From contig CYUG01000013.1 of the NCBI GenBank assembly GCA_001403775.1, forward strand, positions 1,300 through 65,299: DNA of 64,000 nucleotides. Direction: 5' to 3'. How positions within the stretch are numbered: position 1 is the stretch's first letter; each line of letters starts with the position of its first letter. Below, one piece after another: positions 1 through 7,277 of the stretch. Source of the DNA: Dermabacter indicis. Its GTDB lineage: Bacteria; Actinomycetota; Actinomycetes; Actinomycetales; Dermabacteraceae. The notes beneath the pieces are model-generated. The model was not told the DNA's origin, ran no database searches, and worked only from the letters and a program-made list of their open reading frames with translations. Position numbers and translations under genes: made by a program.

Positions 1-1
1 G

Positions 2-1336
2 AGCGACCCGAACGCCGTCGTCATCTCGACCGTGCATGCCGCGAAGGGCCTCGAATGGGACCATGTCGCGATTGCCTCGCTGACCGAAGGCAGCTTCCCC
101 TCCTACACGCGCCAAAGCGCCGCGAAGCCCGAGAGTGCAGGGGAATACCCCGCGCCGCGCGAACCGGGATGGATCAATGAGCTTTCGCTCGCGACCATTC
201 CCGTGGAACTTCGTGGCGACGAAGAGATCCTCGCCGAGCTTCGCTGGGCCGAGGCCGCGACCCAGGTGGACCTCGACGAAAAATTTGAGGAATTCCGCCT
301 CGAAAACGGCGCCGAGAGCCTCCGTGAAGAGCGGCGGCTCATGTACGTTGCGCTCACGCGCGCCAGAAAGAGCGCGCTCCTCACCCATGCCGCGTGGGTC
401 GAGGGCGCCACAAAGCCGCGCGGCCCCTCGCGTTTCGCGAATGAGATCGGCGCGCTTGACGGCGTGGAAATCGTGGATCTCGAAGGCGAGGTCGGCCTTG
501 AGAATCCGCTCGAATCCGCCCCCCGCCTCGCCTCATGGCCCGCCGAGGCTCACGCGCGCGAAATAGACATCGAGGAGGCGAAGGCTGCCGTCGGAACCGC
601 CCGCGAGAGCGCGGCCGACGCCCTCGCTGGTGACCTCGGTGACTTCGGTGACCAGGGTGTTGCCGACCTTGCCCTTTTCACTGAGGCCACGCGGCACGTG
701 ATCGCCAACCGGCGCGCCGAACACGAGGCGCGAAGCGTGCACGTGCCGGCGCGCCTCAGCCCCTCGGACCTCGTGGCACTCTCGGGTGCGAACGCGCTCG
801 AGCGCGTGCGTGAACTCGTGAGGCCCATGCCCCGAAAGCCCTCCGTGAGCGCGCGTCTCGGTACGCGCTTTCACGCGTGGGTCGAGGACACTCATGCGCA
901 CGGCGCGCTTCTCGACGTGGATGATCTCTCGCTCGACCAAGACGACGACGCTACACGCGAGAGCCTGCAGGAACTGAGGGCGAAGTTCGAACGATCGGTG
1001 TTTGCGCAGATGACACCCCTCGCCCTCGAGGTACCGGTCTCGCTTGCGCTCGAAGGAGCTTTCCTTTCGGGCGTGATCGACGCGGTCTACCGGAACCCTC
1101 ACGGCGAGGGCGTGTGGATCGTCGACTGGAAAACGGGCCGCGTCCCCTCAGGTGAGGAACTCGCGCGCAAGGCACTTCAGCTCACCGTGTACCGCCTCGC
1201 GTGGCACCAGAGGACGGGGGTGCCCCTCGAGAAAATCGAGACGAAATTTCACTACGTCGCCGTGGAACGCACGGTCGACATCACGGAGCACCCGAGCGAG
1301 GAGCAACTGAGGGAGATACTCGCGCAGCTCGGGTAG
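2..1336 (+). CDS. UvrD/RecB-type helicase-nuclease, C-terminal part (AdnB-like), cut by window edge
   Basis: The open frame runs in from the left edge, so only the last 444 residues or so are present. Near the start are the UvrD superfamily I motifs AAKGLEWDHV and ALTRAR, typical of the C-terminal half of the motor. The last 200 residues look like a PD-(D/E)XK nuclease of the RecB/Cas4 type: SPSDLVAL, then LGTRFHAWVE, then GVIDAVYR followed by VDWKTG, which supply the conserved Asp and the D-x-K pair. In mycobacteria such proteins (AdnA/AdnB) process double-strand breaks and sit close to nudC and uvrD2, as here. I infer the B subunit from position, since the partner would lie to the left. No four-Cys iron-sulfur motif is visible in this part. 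Confidence 0.8.
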   Translation, partial: SDPNAVVISTVHAAKGLEWDHVAIASLTEGSFPSYTRQSAAKPESAGEYPAPREPGWINELSLATIPVELRGDEEILAELRWAEAATQVDLDEKFEEFRLENGAESLREERRLMYVALTRARKSALLTHAAWVEGATKPRGPSRFANEIGALDGVEIVDLEGEVGLENPLESAPRLASWPAEAHAREIDIEEAKAAVGTARESAADALAGDLGDFGDQGVADLALFTEATRHVIANRRAEHEARSVHVPARLSPSDLVALSGANALERVRELVRPMPRKPSVSARLGTRFHAWVEDTHAHGALLDVDDLSLDQDDDATRESLQELRAKFERSVFAQMTPLALEVPVSLALEGAFLSGVIDAVYRNPHGEGVWIVDWKTGRVPSGEELARKALQLTVYRLAWHQRTGVPLEKIETKFHYVAVERTVDITEHPSEEQLREILAQLG

Positions 1337-1342
1337 AGGTGC

Positions 1343-2317
1343 CTAGAGTTTGGGCGTTGTTCCCGGGTCGTGCGAGGAGAGCTCGTCGAATTCGTGCTCG
1401 GCTTCGCGGCGCGCGAGTTCAGCGAGGTCCTCGTCCACATCGCGCAGCATCTCGAGGGCATCCGCAACGATCGCCTGATCGTTCGTGTCGCTTCCCGAGA
1501 GCAGCCACTCGAGTACGGCAAACTCGCCGACGAGCTGCGTGCGTTCCTCGAGACGAGCATCGGGGCGCACATCGAGGTTCGCGCAATACGCCGTGAAGAA
1601 GGAGTCGAACGCTTCGGGGTCGAGGCCGTGCAGCATCCACGTGAGATCGCGAGCCGGGTCGGCAACCTGCGCATTCTCCCAGCCGGTGAAGCCCGAAATC
1701 TTGGTGCCAACAGCGAGGGTTGTGTCCTCGTTGAGAGCGCCGTGGGTGAAACGCGGCGTGAACAGCCACAGAGCGTCATCGGCAAGCAGGTGATTCCAGC
1801 GCTGCGCCACTGCCGCGGGGATTGGGTGCTCCGCGAGCGCGCGCTCGACGCTCGCGCGATAGTTCGCGCGCACTTCCTCCGCCGTGAATTCCTCGGCACC
1901 CGAGGCCTGACACGCCGCCTTCGGCGTGTTGTGGATCGTGGCGACTGCGTGGCCGAGGCTCGCCGCGAGGCCGTGGTCGTGGCTGACCTCGTCAAGGTGC
2001 AGCGGGGCGCCCTCGAGCGCAAGAGCGATGGCGGCGCGACCGCCCTCGGGAATCGACGCGAAGCCCTGCGGGGCCTGCAGGTAAGGAGCGAGTTCGGTGC
2101 GTGAAAGCGCCTCGAGTACACCGATTTCTTTCGCGAGACGCGCGCCTGCCGTGGGCGTCGAGGGGGCGCTGACGACCCACAGTCGATCCTGCGTGTCGCG
2201 CACGAGCGCGGATTCGATCTCCTCGCCCTCGGGTGTCGTCGAGGAAGTGGCCACGGGAATCACACCGGGGATCCCGGCCGTGGCAAGGGCGGCCAGTGCA
2301 TAGGAATTTCGTCTCAC
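1343..2317 (-). CDS. Phosphotransferase-like (APH fold) protein, probable pseudokinase
   Basis: This 324-residue protein has the overall pattern of the aminoglycoside/macrolide phosphotransferase family: an N-lobe, then a Brenner-type loop, then a DPARDL helix start. The expected catalytic loop HGDxxxxN reads HGALNEDT, so the catalytic Asp is Ala. The expected metal-binding D in the next strand (IDF/W) reads ISGFTGWE, so that Asp also appears lost. Ordinary kinase chemistry is therefore doubtful and a binding or regulatory role is possible. It starts at a GTG and lies back to back with nudC. Its stop is a few bases from the helicase stop, so the two genes converge. Family assignment is fairly safe; function is unknown. 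Confidence 0.65.
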   Translation of the reverse strand: MRRNSYALAALATAGIPGVIPVATSSTTPEGEEIESALVRDTQDRLWVVSAPSTPTAGARLAKEIGVLEALSRTELAPYLQAPQGFASIPEGGRAAIALALEGAPLHLDEVSHDHGLAASLGHAVATIHNTPKAACQASGAEEFTAEEVRANYRASVERALAEHPIPAAVAQRWNHLLADDALWLFTPRFTHGALNEDTTLAVGTKISGFTGWENAQVADPARDLTWMLHGLDPEAFDSFFTAYCANLDVRPDARLEERTQLVGEFAVLEWLLSGSDTNDQAIVADALEMLRDVDEDLAELARREAEHEFDELSSHDPGTTPKL

Positions 2318-2347
2318 CCTCTAACCGTAACCATTTCGTGTGCGTTG

Positions 2348-2353
2348 GATACT
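2348..2353 (+). promoter_or_regulatory. -10 element for nudC (leaderless)
   Basis: GATACT ends nine bases before the ATG at 2363 (TACTGT at 2350 would leave seven). No ribosome-binding site precedes the ATG, so the transcript probably begins at or next to the start codon. Confidence 0.45.
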
Positions 2354-2362
2354 GTGGGACAC

Positions 2363-3262
2363 ATGCAAGCGCCCATGAATTTTCCTCACACGTACCTCAC
2401 TTCTCACTTCTCGGCACCGGGCGATGCGCGAGGAATCCCCGCGCCCACGGGGGCGGTCATCGAGCGGCGCGCGCTCGTGGTGCAAGCTGACTCCGTGGCA
2501 GTGCTCGAAGGGGCGGATGGGCGGCCGCGCCTGCGGGCGACCGAGCACGTGGGTACTGTTTTCCTTGGCACCTGGAAGGGCGGTGAGGTTTGGGCACTGG
2601 ACGCTGAAAGCGCAACGGGTGGTGCGGGGGTCGCACTTCCGGAAGGCGCCCGAATGCGCCCCCTGCGCGAGATCGCGCCCATGCTCGAGGCGCGTGAGCG
2701 AAGCCTCGCCCTTAGCGCCGTGGGGATGCTCACGTGGCATCGCGACTCTCGCGCGTGCGTGCGTTGCGCCGCACCCGTGAAAGCGACCCGCTATGGATGG
2801 TCGCAGACGTGCGAGGCCGGCCACGAGACGTTCCCTCGCACCGACCCAGCCGTCATCACCCTCGTGCGGGACTCGCGAGATCGGGTGCTCCTTGCGAGAA
2901 ATCACCGCTTCGCGGACGGCATGGTCTCCGCGCTCGCGGGCTTCGTGGAGCCCGGCGAAGACCTCGAGGATGCCCTCAAACGCGAAGTCCACGAAGAGAC
3001 TGGCCTCGTCGTCGGCGACCTTGACTACTTCGGCTCCCAGCCGTGGCCGTTCCCGCGCTCGATCATGGTGGCCTTCACCTCGCGGCTCGCGGAAGGCACG
3101 GACTGCGACATCACGCTTCAGCGCGAGGAACTCGCGAGTGCCCGCTGGTTCACGCGCGACGAACTCACCGAGGCGCTCGACAAGGGGGAGCTGCACTTGC
3201 CGCCACCCACGTCGATCGCCCATTCGATGATCACCTCGTGGAGGGAGGGGAAGCTCTCGTGA
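2363..3262 (+). CDS. nudC: NADH pyrophosphatase / NAD-cap hydrolase NudC
   Basis: NudC cleaves NAD(H) to NMN(H) and AMP, and in bacteria also removes NAD caps from RNA. The 299-residue protein has the three family hallmarks: a zinc ribbon (Cys132, Cys135, Cys150, with His154 where a fourth Cys often sits), the Nudix box GX5EX7REUXEEXGU at about residues 193-216, and the NudC signature SQPWPFP at 225-231. I chose the ATG at 2363 because a -10-like element sits just upstream, which suggests a leaderless mRNA. A TTG at 2345 is the alternative. Its stop overlaps the GTG of uvrD2, so the two are co-translated. The nudC-uvrD2 pairing matches mycobacterial gene order. Confidence 0.92.
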   Translation: MQAPMNFPHTYLTSHFSAPGDARGIPAPTGAVIERRALVVQADSVAVLEGADGRPRLRATEHVGTVFLGTWKGGEVWALDAESATGGAGVALPEGARMRPLREIAPMLEARERSLALSAVGMLTWHRDSRACVRCAAPVKATRYGWSQTCEAGHETFPRTDPAVITLVRDSRDRVLLARNHRFADGMVSALAGFVEPGEDLEDALKREVHEETGLVVGDLDYFGSQPWPFPRSIMVAFTSRLAEGTDCDITLQREELASARWFTRDELTEALDKGELHLPPPTSIAHSMITSWREGKLS

Positions 3263-5355
3263 GCACCGCACCGACGAGCGGCGCCGATCGCATCCTCGAA
3301 GGGCTCGATCCCGAACAGCGCCAGGTCGCCCAGTCGATCGGGGCGCCCCTGTGCGTTCTCGCGGGCGCGGGGACCGGCAAGACCCGTGCGATCACCCACC
3401 GCATCGCCTACGCGATCGCGAGCGGCGGTTATGCGCCGAACCACATTCTGGCGCTCACCTACACCACGAAGGCAGCGGCCGAGATGCGCTCGCGGCTTCG
3501 CGACCTCGGTGTGCCAGCCGTCCAGGCCCGCACTTTCCACTCCGCGGCCCTCAGGCAGCTCACCTACTTTTGGTCGTCTACCGTCGGAGGCCCCGCCCCC
3601 GACCTCGTGGACCGGACCCTCCCACTCGTGGGGCAGGCCATGAGCCGCCTGCACATGCGCGTGGATCCCGCCGCGCTTCGCGACATTTCCGCCGAGCTCG
3701 AATGGGCGAAGTCCTCGATGATCCTGCCCGAGGAGTACCCGCTCGCGGCGGCGCGCCTTTCACGCGCCGGCGTTGCCGGTTTCGAGCCGCGCACCCTCGC
3801 GCGGATCATGACCCAGTACGAGGACCTCAAGACCGAGCTGCACCTCATCGATTTCGCGGATGTTTTGCTGCTCACCGCCTCGATGATTCAGGAGCACCCG
3901 CACATGGCGCACGCCGTGCGCTCCCAGTACCGCCACTTCACGGTTGACGAATACCAGGACATCTCGCCGCTTCAGTTCCGTCTGCTGCGCGCGTGGCTCG
4001 GTCATGCGAGCGACGTGTGCGTCGTGGGCGACGCGGCGCAGACGATCTATTCCTACGCGGGAGCCGACTCGAGCTACCTGCTCGATTTCACGAAGGAGTT
4101 TCCTCGCGCGAGCGTGATTCGACTCGAACGCAACTACCGTTCGAGCCCGCAGATTGTGCAGGTCGCGAACGCCGTGCTCGCGAGGGCGAAGGAGGGCAGG
4201 GAATCGCACGTGGAACTGAGGGCGCAGCGGTCCGACGCCACCCGGCCCCTCGTCGTGGGCTATCCCGATGAAGCGGCGGAGGCGCGCGAGGTCGCGAAGT
4301 CGATCGCCGAGCTCCTTCGTGGTGGCAGGAGCGCGAGCGAGATCACGATTCTCTTGCGCGTCAATGCCCACAGCGAGCGGTTCGAGGATGCGCTCGACCG
4401 CGAAGGTGTGGCGTATCAGGTGCGCGGAGGCCAGAAGTTCTTCGAGCGGCGCGAGGTGCACGAGGCCATGAGTGCGCTTCGGGCCGCGCTCGGTGCTGGC
4501 GGCGGTAATGATCCGGACGTAGGACGCGTGGTGCGCGATGTGCTCTCCTCGCGCGGCTGGTCCGAGAAGGCGCCCGAGGCGCGCGGTGCGGTATTCGAGA
4601 GGTGGGCGTCCCTCAACGCACTCGTGCAGGTGGCTGATTCCATCGCGGAGCGCGAGGGTGCGAGCCTCAGGGACGTCGTTGCCGAGCTTGAGGAGCGCCG
4701 CGAAGCGCAAAGTGCTCCCGTGAGCGAAGCCGTGACGATTGCGACGGCGCACGCCGCGAAGGGCCTCGAGTGGCCCGTGGTGTTCGTGGTGGGCGCGAGC
4801 GAAGGCACATTCCCCATTTCGTACGCGAAAACGGAGAAGGAGATCGAGGAGGAACGTCGCCTGTTCTACGTGGCGATGACGCGTGCGAGCGACGTTCTTA
4901 CGGTGACCTGGGCTGCTGCGCGCAGCGAGGGCGCGAAGGCCTCGAGGAAAGCTTCGAGGTTCATTGCGGGTGCGTTCGACCACCGTGATGAGGGCGCTTC
5001 AGCGCGCACGGCGATGAAGCGGACGACCGGGAGGCGCGGCGCCCGCGTATTCACGACGTGCAAGGGCTGCGGCGAGGCGCTCACGTCTCCGGGTGAGCAA
5101 AAGGTTGGCCGCCACGCAGGATGCGGGGGAGAGGAGAGCGCCGAGCTCTTTGGAAAGCTGAGGGCCTGGCGGCGGGAGCGCGCGAGCGAATTGAAGCGCC
5201 CAGCCTTTGCGGTCTTCACCGATTCGACACTTCTCGCGATCGCGGATCGAGCCCCCGGAACCGTTGAGGAGCTTCATCAGGTCCCCGGGGTAGGGCAAGC
5301 GAAGCTCACGCAGTTTGGCGAGGAGGTCCTCGCGATCATTGCTGAGTCGCGCTAA
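3259..5355 (+). CDS. uvrD2: ATP-dependent DNA helicase UvrD2
   Basis: This is a superfamily IA 3'-5' helicase of about 698 residues, the size of mycobacterial UvrD2. Walker A (AGAGTGKT) is at residues 35-42, the DEYQD Walker B at about 230, NYRSS at about 295, and AAKGLEWPVV and AMTRAS in the second motor half. Near residue 600 a Cys cluster begins with CKGC and is followed by two more Cys, then a C-terminal HRDC domain (last 70 residues, with the helix-hairpin PGVGQAKL). Zinc motif plus HRDC is the UvrD2 layout. The GTG start at 3259 shares bases with the nudC stop and fits the family N-terminus; longer in-frame starts would lie inside nudC. The role is DNA repair or recombination. Confidence 0.92.
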   Translation: MSTAPTSGADRILEGLDPEQRQVAQSIGAPLCVLAGAGTGKTRAITHRIAYAIASGGYAPNHILALTYTTKAAAEMRSRLRDLGVPAVQARTFHSAALRQLTYFWSSTVGGPAPDLVDRTLPLVGQAMSRLHMRVDPAALRDISAELEWAKSSMILPEEYPLAAARLSRAGVAGFEPRTLARIMTQYEDLKTELHLIDFADVLLLTASMIQEHPHMAHAVRSQYRHFTVDEYQDISPLQFRLLRAWLGHASDVCVVGDAAQTIYSYAGADSSYLLDFTKEFPRASVIRLERNYRSSPQIVQVANAVLARAKEGRESHVELRAQRSDATRPLVVGYPDEAAEAREVAKSIAELLRGGRSASEITILLRVNAHSERFEDALDREGVAYQVRGGQKFFERREVHEAMSALRAALGAGGGNDPDVGRVVRDVLSSRGWSEKAPEARGAVFERWASLNALVQVADSIAEREGASLRDVVAELEERREAQSAPVSEAVTIATAHAAKGLEWPVVFVVGASEGTFPISYAKTEKEIEEERRLFYVAMTRASDVLTVTWAAARSEGAKASRKASRFIAGAFDHRDEGASARTAMKRTTGRRGARVFTTCKGCGEALTSPGEQKVGRHAGCGGEESAELFGKLRAWRRERASELKRPAFAVFTDSTLLAIADRAPGTVEELHQVPGVGQAKLTQFGEEVLAIIAESR

Positions 5356-5365
5356 AAGGACAAAG

Positions 5366-5396
5366 AAGAACCGGCGCCGTCGTGGCGCCGGTTCTT
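5366..5396. terminator. Bidirectional intrinsic terminator
   Basis: A perfect 13-bp stem, AAGAACCGGCGCC paired with GGCGCCGGTTCTT around a five-base loop, lies between the uvrD2 stop and the convergent small gene. It carries short A and T tracts on its two sides, so it can serve both strands. Confidence 0.85.
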
Positions 5397-5437
5397 TCAT
5401 GCGTATGTGAGGCGGGCGGTCATGCGCCCGCGTGCGC

Positions 5438-5599
5438 TCACTTGCTGGGGAGGAAGCGGTTGAGCTTCGTGCCGCACTTGGGGCACTCAGCCTTCGCCGC
5501 ACGGCGGCCCTTGTCGTTGACCTGGATGGTGCCGGTTGCTTCGTGCTTCGCGCGGCACTTCACGCAGTAGAACTCGCCCGTGTAGGTTTCGTCAGCCAT
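5438..5599 (-). CDS. Small zinc-ribbon protein, DUF5679-like
   Basis: This is a 53-residue protein with two CxxC knuckles, YCVKCRAKH near residue 10 and CPKCGTKLNRFL near the C-terminus, plus a basic KGRRAAKAE segment between them. This pattern matches the actinobacterial DUF5679 family of unknown function. The knuckles suggest one bound zinc and possibly nucleic-acid or ribosome contact, but that is inference. The start is the ATG at 5599, preceded by TAGGAG as ribosome-binding site. An in-frame start further upstream lacks such a site. A promoter with TATACA and an overlapping palindrome lies upstream. Confidence 0.8.
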   Translation of the reverse strand: MADETYTGEFYCVKCRAKHEATGTIQVNDKGRRAAKAECPKCGTKLNRFLPSK

Positions 5600-5642
5600 G
5601 GTTGCTCCTAGGGATTGTGGTGAACTCTTTGTTCGTGGCCAC

Positions 5643-5680
5643 TGTATAAGCAATTTTGAGTGCTTGAGAACTCAACACTC
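5643..5680 (-). promoter_or_regulatory. Promoter with palindromic operator for the DUF5679 gene
   Basis: On the minus strand a TATACA -10 box (5643-5648) is preceded, in the -35 region, by the near-perfect palindrome GAGTG(c)TTGAG-AA-CTCAACACTC at 5658-5680 (ten pairs, one bulged base). The placement suggests a repressor or activator site. It does not match the actinobacterial LexA box. Confidence 0.45.
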
Positions 5681-5799
5681 CGCGTAAGAGGCGAAGAAAC
5701 CCCACGTCAGAGACCTTTTTGGGAATGGTTCGCAAACATGGGTGCCCTAGGAGCGGCTTGGGGTCTGTTGGGGCTGCATCAAGGGGCGCAAAAAAAGGG

Positions 5800-5871
5800 G
5801 CGATCCTCCAGGGGCGCTTAACGCACGCGGGCCTTCCCCGCCCACGAGCGTCTGTTTTCCTGGAGGATCGC
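5800..5871. repeat. 13-bp inverted repeat, 46-base spacer
   Basis: GCGATCCTCCAGG at 5800-5812 is exactly complementary to CCTGGAGGATCGC at 5859-5871. The spacer is GC-rich and has no open frame I would trust. A long hairpin, a small RNA or a remnant of a mobile element are all possible; nothing decides between them. Confidence 0.6.
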
Positions 5872-5929
5872 TTCTCCATCGAATGTAGTGGCCTGCATCG
5901 CCCCGGTCAAAGCGGCGACGGGGAGCGAT

Positions 5930-6139
5930 TGTGGATAACAGCGGGGCTGTTGTGGACACCCCCTAAACCTGTGTGGAAAGTGTGTGTGGATAATTTGGCG
6001 TAGAACTCTAATGGTGTGCCTGACCAGGGGTTTCGGTGATGCGTGGTTGGGAATATTAATTTTTGATAACGCGTGTTGCACTTCTCAAGAGTGTGTCGCA
6101 TGCGGGACTCACGTCCTCGGTTCGCACGGCTTATCCACA
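5930..6139. other. Cluster of DnaA boxes with AT-rich patch
   Basis: Three exact copies of the DnaA box TTATCCACA occur: complement at 5930-5938 and 5985-5993, direct at 6131-6139. Two relaxed copies (TGTGGACAC at 5951, TGTGGAAAG at 5972) lie between the first two. At about 6048-6070 there is an unusually AT-rich run (GAATATTAATTTTTGATAA) in otherwise GC-rich DNA. The whole lies in the only long gene-free stretch of the window (5600-6182). There is no dnaA, dnaN or rpmH nearby, so it is not the usual actinobacterial oriC. A DnaA-titration site, DnaA-controlled promoter or secondary origin-like element are the options. Confidence 0.6.
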
Positions 6140-6182
6140 AGGGTGGCGTGCTTGTCAAGCTCGTCCGCATTACACTCGTTGC

Positions 6183-6725
6183 GTGCCCAATCGACCCTCT
6201 GAACGCGAACAGCTCCACCTCGATGGCATCCCTGAGCCCATCGAAATCGTGCGTTCCGCCCGTCGCCGAAAAACCATCACCGCACGTCGCAAAGGCGGAA
6301 CATTCGAATTGCTCGTCCCGGCGAGACTTTCCACACGCGAAACGCGCAAGTGGGCCCGAGACATGTACGCGAAGTACGGCAACCGCACCGAATCCGCGGT
6401 CGCGAGTGACGAGGACCTCATGTCGCTCGCGCTCGAAGTGAGAGAAAAGTACCTGCCGAGCGTGCCGCAGCCCTCGAGCGTGCGATGGGTGACGAACCAG
6501 GGGAAGCGCTGGGGATCATGCACGAGCGCCGATGGCTCGATTCGCCTCTCCCACGTCCTGAAAGACATGCCGCGCTACGTGGTCGAATCGGTTCTCGTGC
6601 ACGAACTCGCTCATCTCCTCGAGCCGAACCACTCGCGTGACTTTCGTCGGCTCGAAGCCTCGTATCCCGAGCTCGAGCGCGCCAACGGTTTCCTCGAGGG
6701 GTACTCGTTCGCGCAGGAAGACTAG
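6183..6725 (+). CDS. YgjP/WLM-like metallopeptidase (DUF45)
   Basis: This is a 180-residue cytoplasmic protein with the zincin motif HELAH in the context LVHELAHLLEPNHSRDF, and the family segment GKRWGSC before it. These mark the YgjP (DUF45, M48-related) group, whose physiological substrate is mostly unknown. I take the GTG at 6183, because upstream in-frame codons run back into the DnaA-box region and translate to non-conserved residues. No clear Shine-Dalgarno is seen. The nearest DnaA box ends 43 bases upstream of the start, so DnaA could in principle act on its promoter. Confidence 0.75.
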   Translation: MPNRPSEREQLHLDGIPEPIEIVRSARRRKTITARRKGGTFELLVPARLSTRETRKWARDMYAKYGNRTESAVASDEDLMSLALEVREKYLPSVPQPSSVRWVTNQGKRWGSCTSADGSIRLSHVLKDMPRYVVESVLVHELAHLLEPNHSRDFRRLEASYPELERANGFLEGYSFAQED

Positions 6726-6740
6726 CGTCGCGCGGCAGGC

Positions 6741-7277
6741 TCAGGCGCGCAGCCGTTCGAGCGTGGGAACGAGGTCGGGAACGACGCTTGCGGGGAGTTC
6801 ATCGAGCCTCCACCATCGCCCGTCGTGGCTCTCCTCGCTCAAGGTCAAAGCATCCGTGGGCTGCACGGGGGTGAGAGCCGCGCGCATGAGGTACTGCACG
6901 TCCCAGTGTTCGCTGCACACCGCAAAGTTCTTATTGAGAGTGTGCGCGTGAAGGGTGAGCGGTGAGGTGCCCGCAATCTCGAGGTCGGTAAGCCCCGCCT
7001 CCTCGGCAACCTCTCGCCGCGCGGCCTCCTCGAAACTCCCTTCGCCCTCCTCGATGTGTCCACCGAATTGGAGCCACGCACCGACCTTGCGGTGGTGGTG
7101 GAGGGCAACGAACTGGCCGGAGGCGTCAATCACGATGCCGCTTGCCGTGAAGTGCACGGGGCCGCTCGATTTAAGGTGCGCGTTGTCGCTCGAGGTCGCG
7201 AGCGCGAGGAAACGCTGCCTCTCGCGAGAGGGCGCACACGCCTCGAGCTCGGCGAGGAAACGTCCGGGGAGGCTCAC
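6741..7277 (-). CDS. Nudix hydrolase
   Basis: A 178-residue Nudix protein. The box reads GGHIEEGEGSFEEAARREV followed by AEEAGL, complete for GX5EX7REUXEEXGU, with the upstream strand KVGAWLQFGGH typical of mRNA-decapping or (d)NTP-type Nudix proteins. The substrate cannot be told. The GTG start shares bases with the stop of the DUF2342 gene upstream on the same strand, so the two form an operon. It is unrelated to NudC: it lacks the zinc ribbon and the SQPWPFP motif. Confidence 0.82.
   Translation of the reverse strand: MSLPGRFLAELEACAPSRERQRFLALATSSDNAHLKSSGPVHFTASGIVIDASGQFVALHHHRKVGAWLQFGGHIEEGEGSFEEAARREVAEEAGLTDLEIAGTSPLTLHAHTLNKNFAVCSEHWDVQYLMRAALTPVQPTDALTLSEESHDGRWWRLDELPASVVPDLVPTLERLRA

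Noticed and set aside
5930-6139. The chromosomal replication origin oriC
   Set aside because: Actinobacterial oriC lies between dnaA and dnaN near rpmH, and none of these genes is present. Kept only as a DnaA-box cluster.
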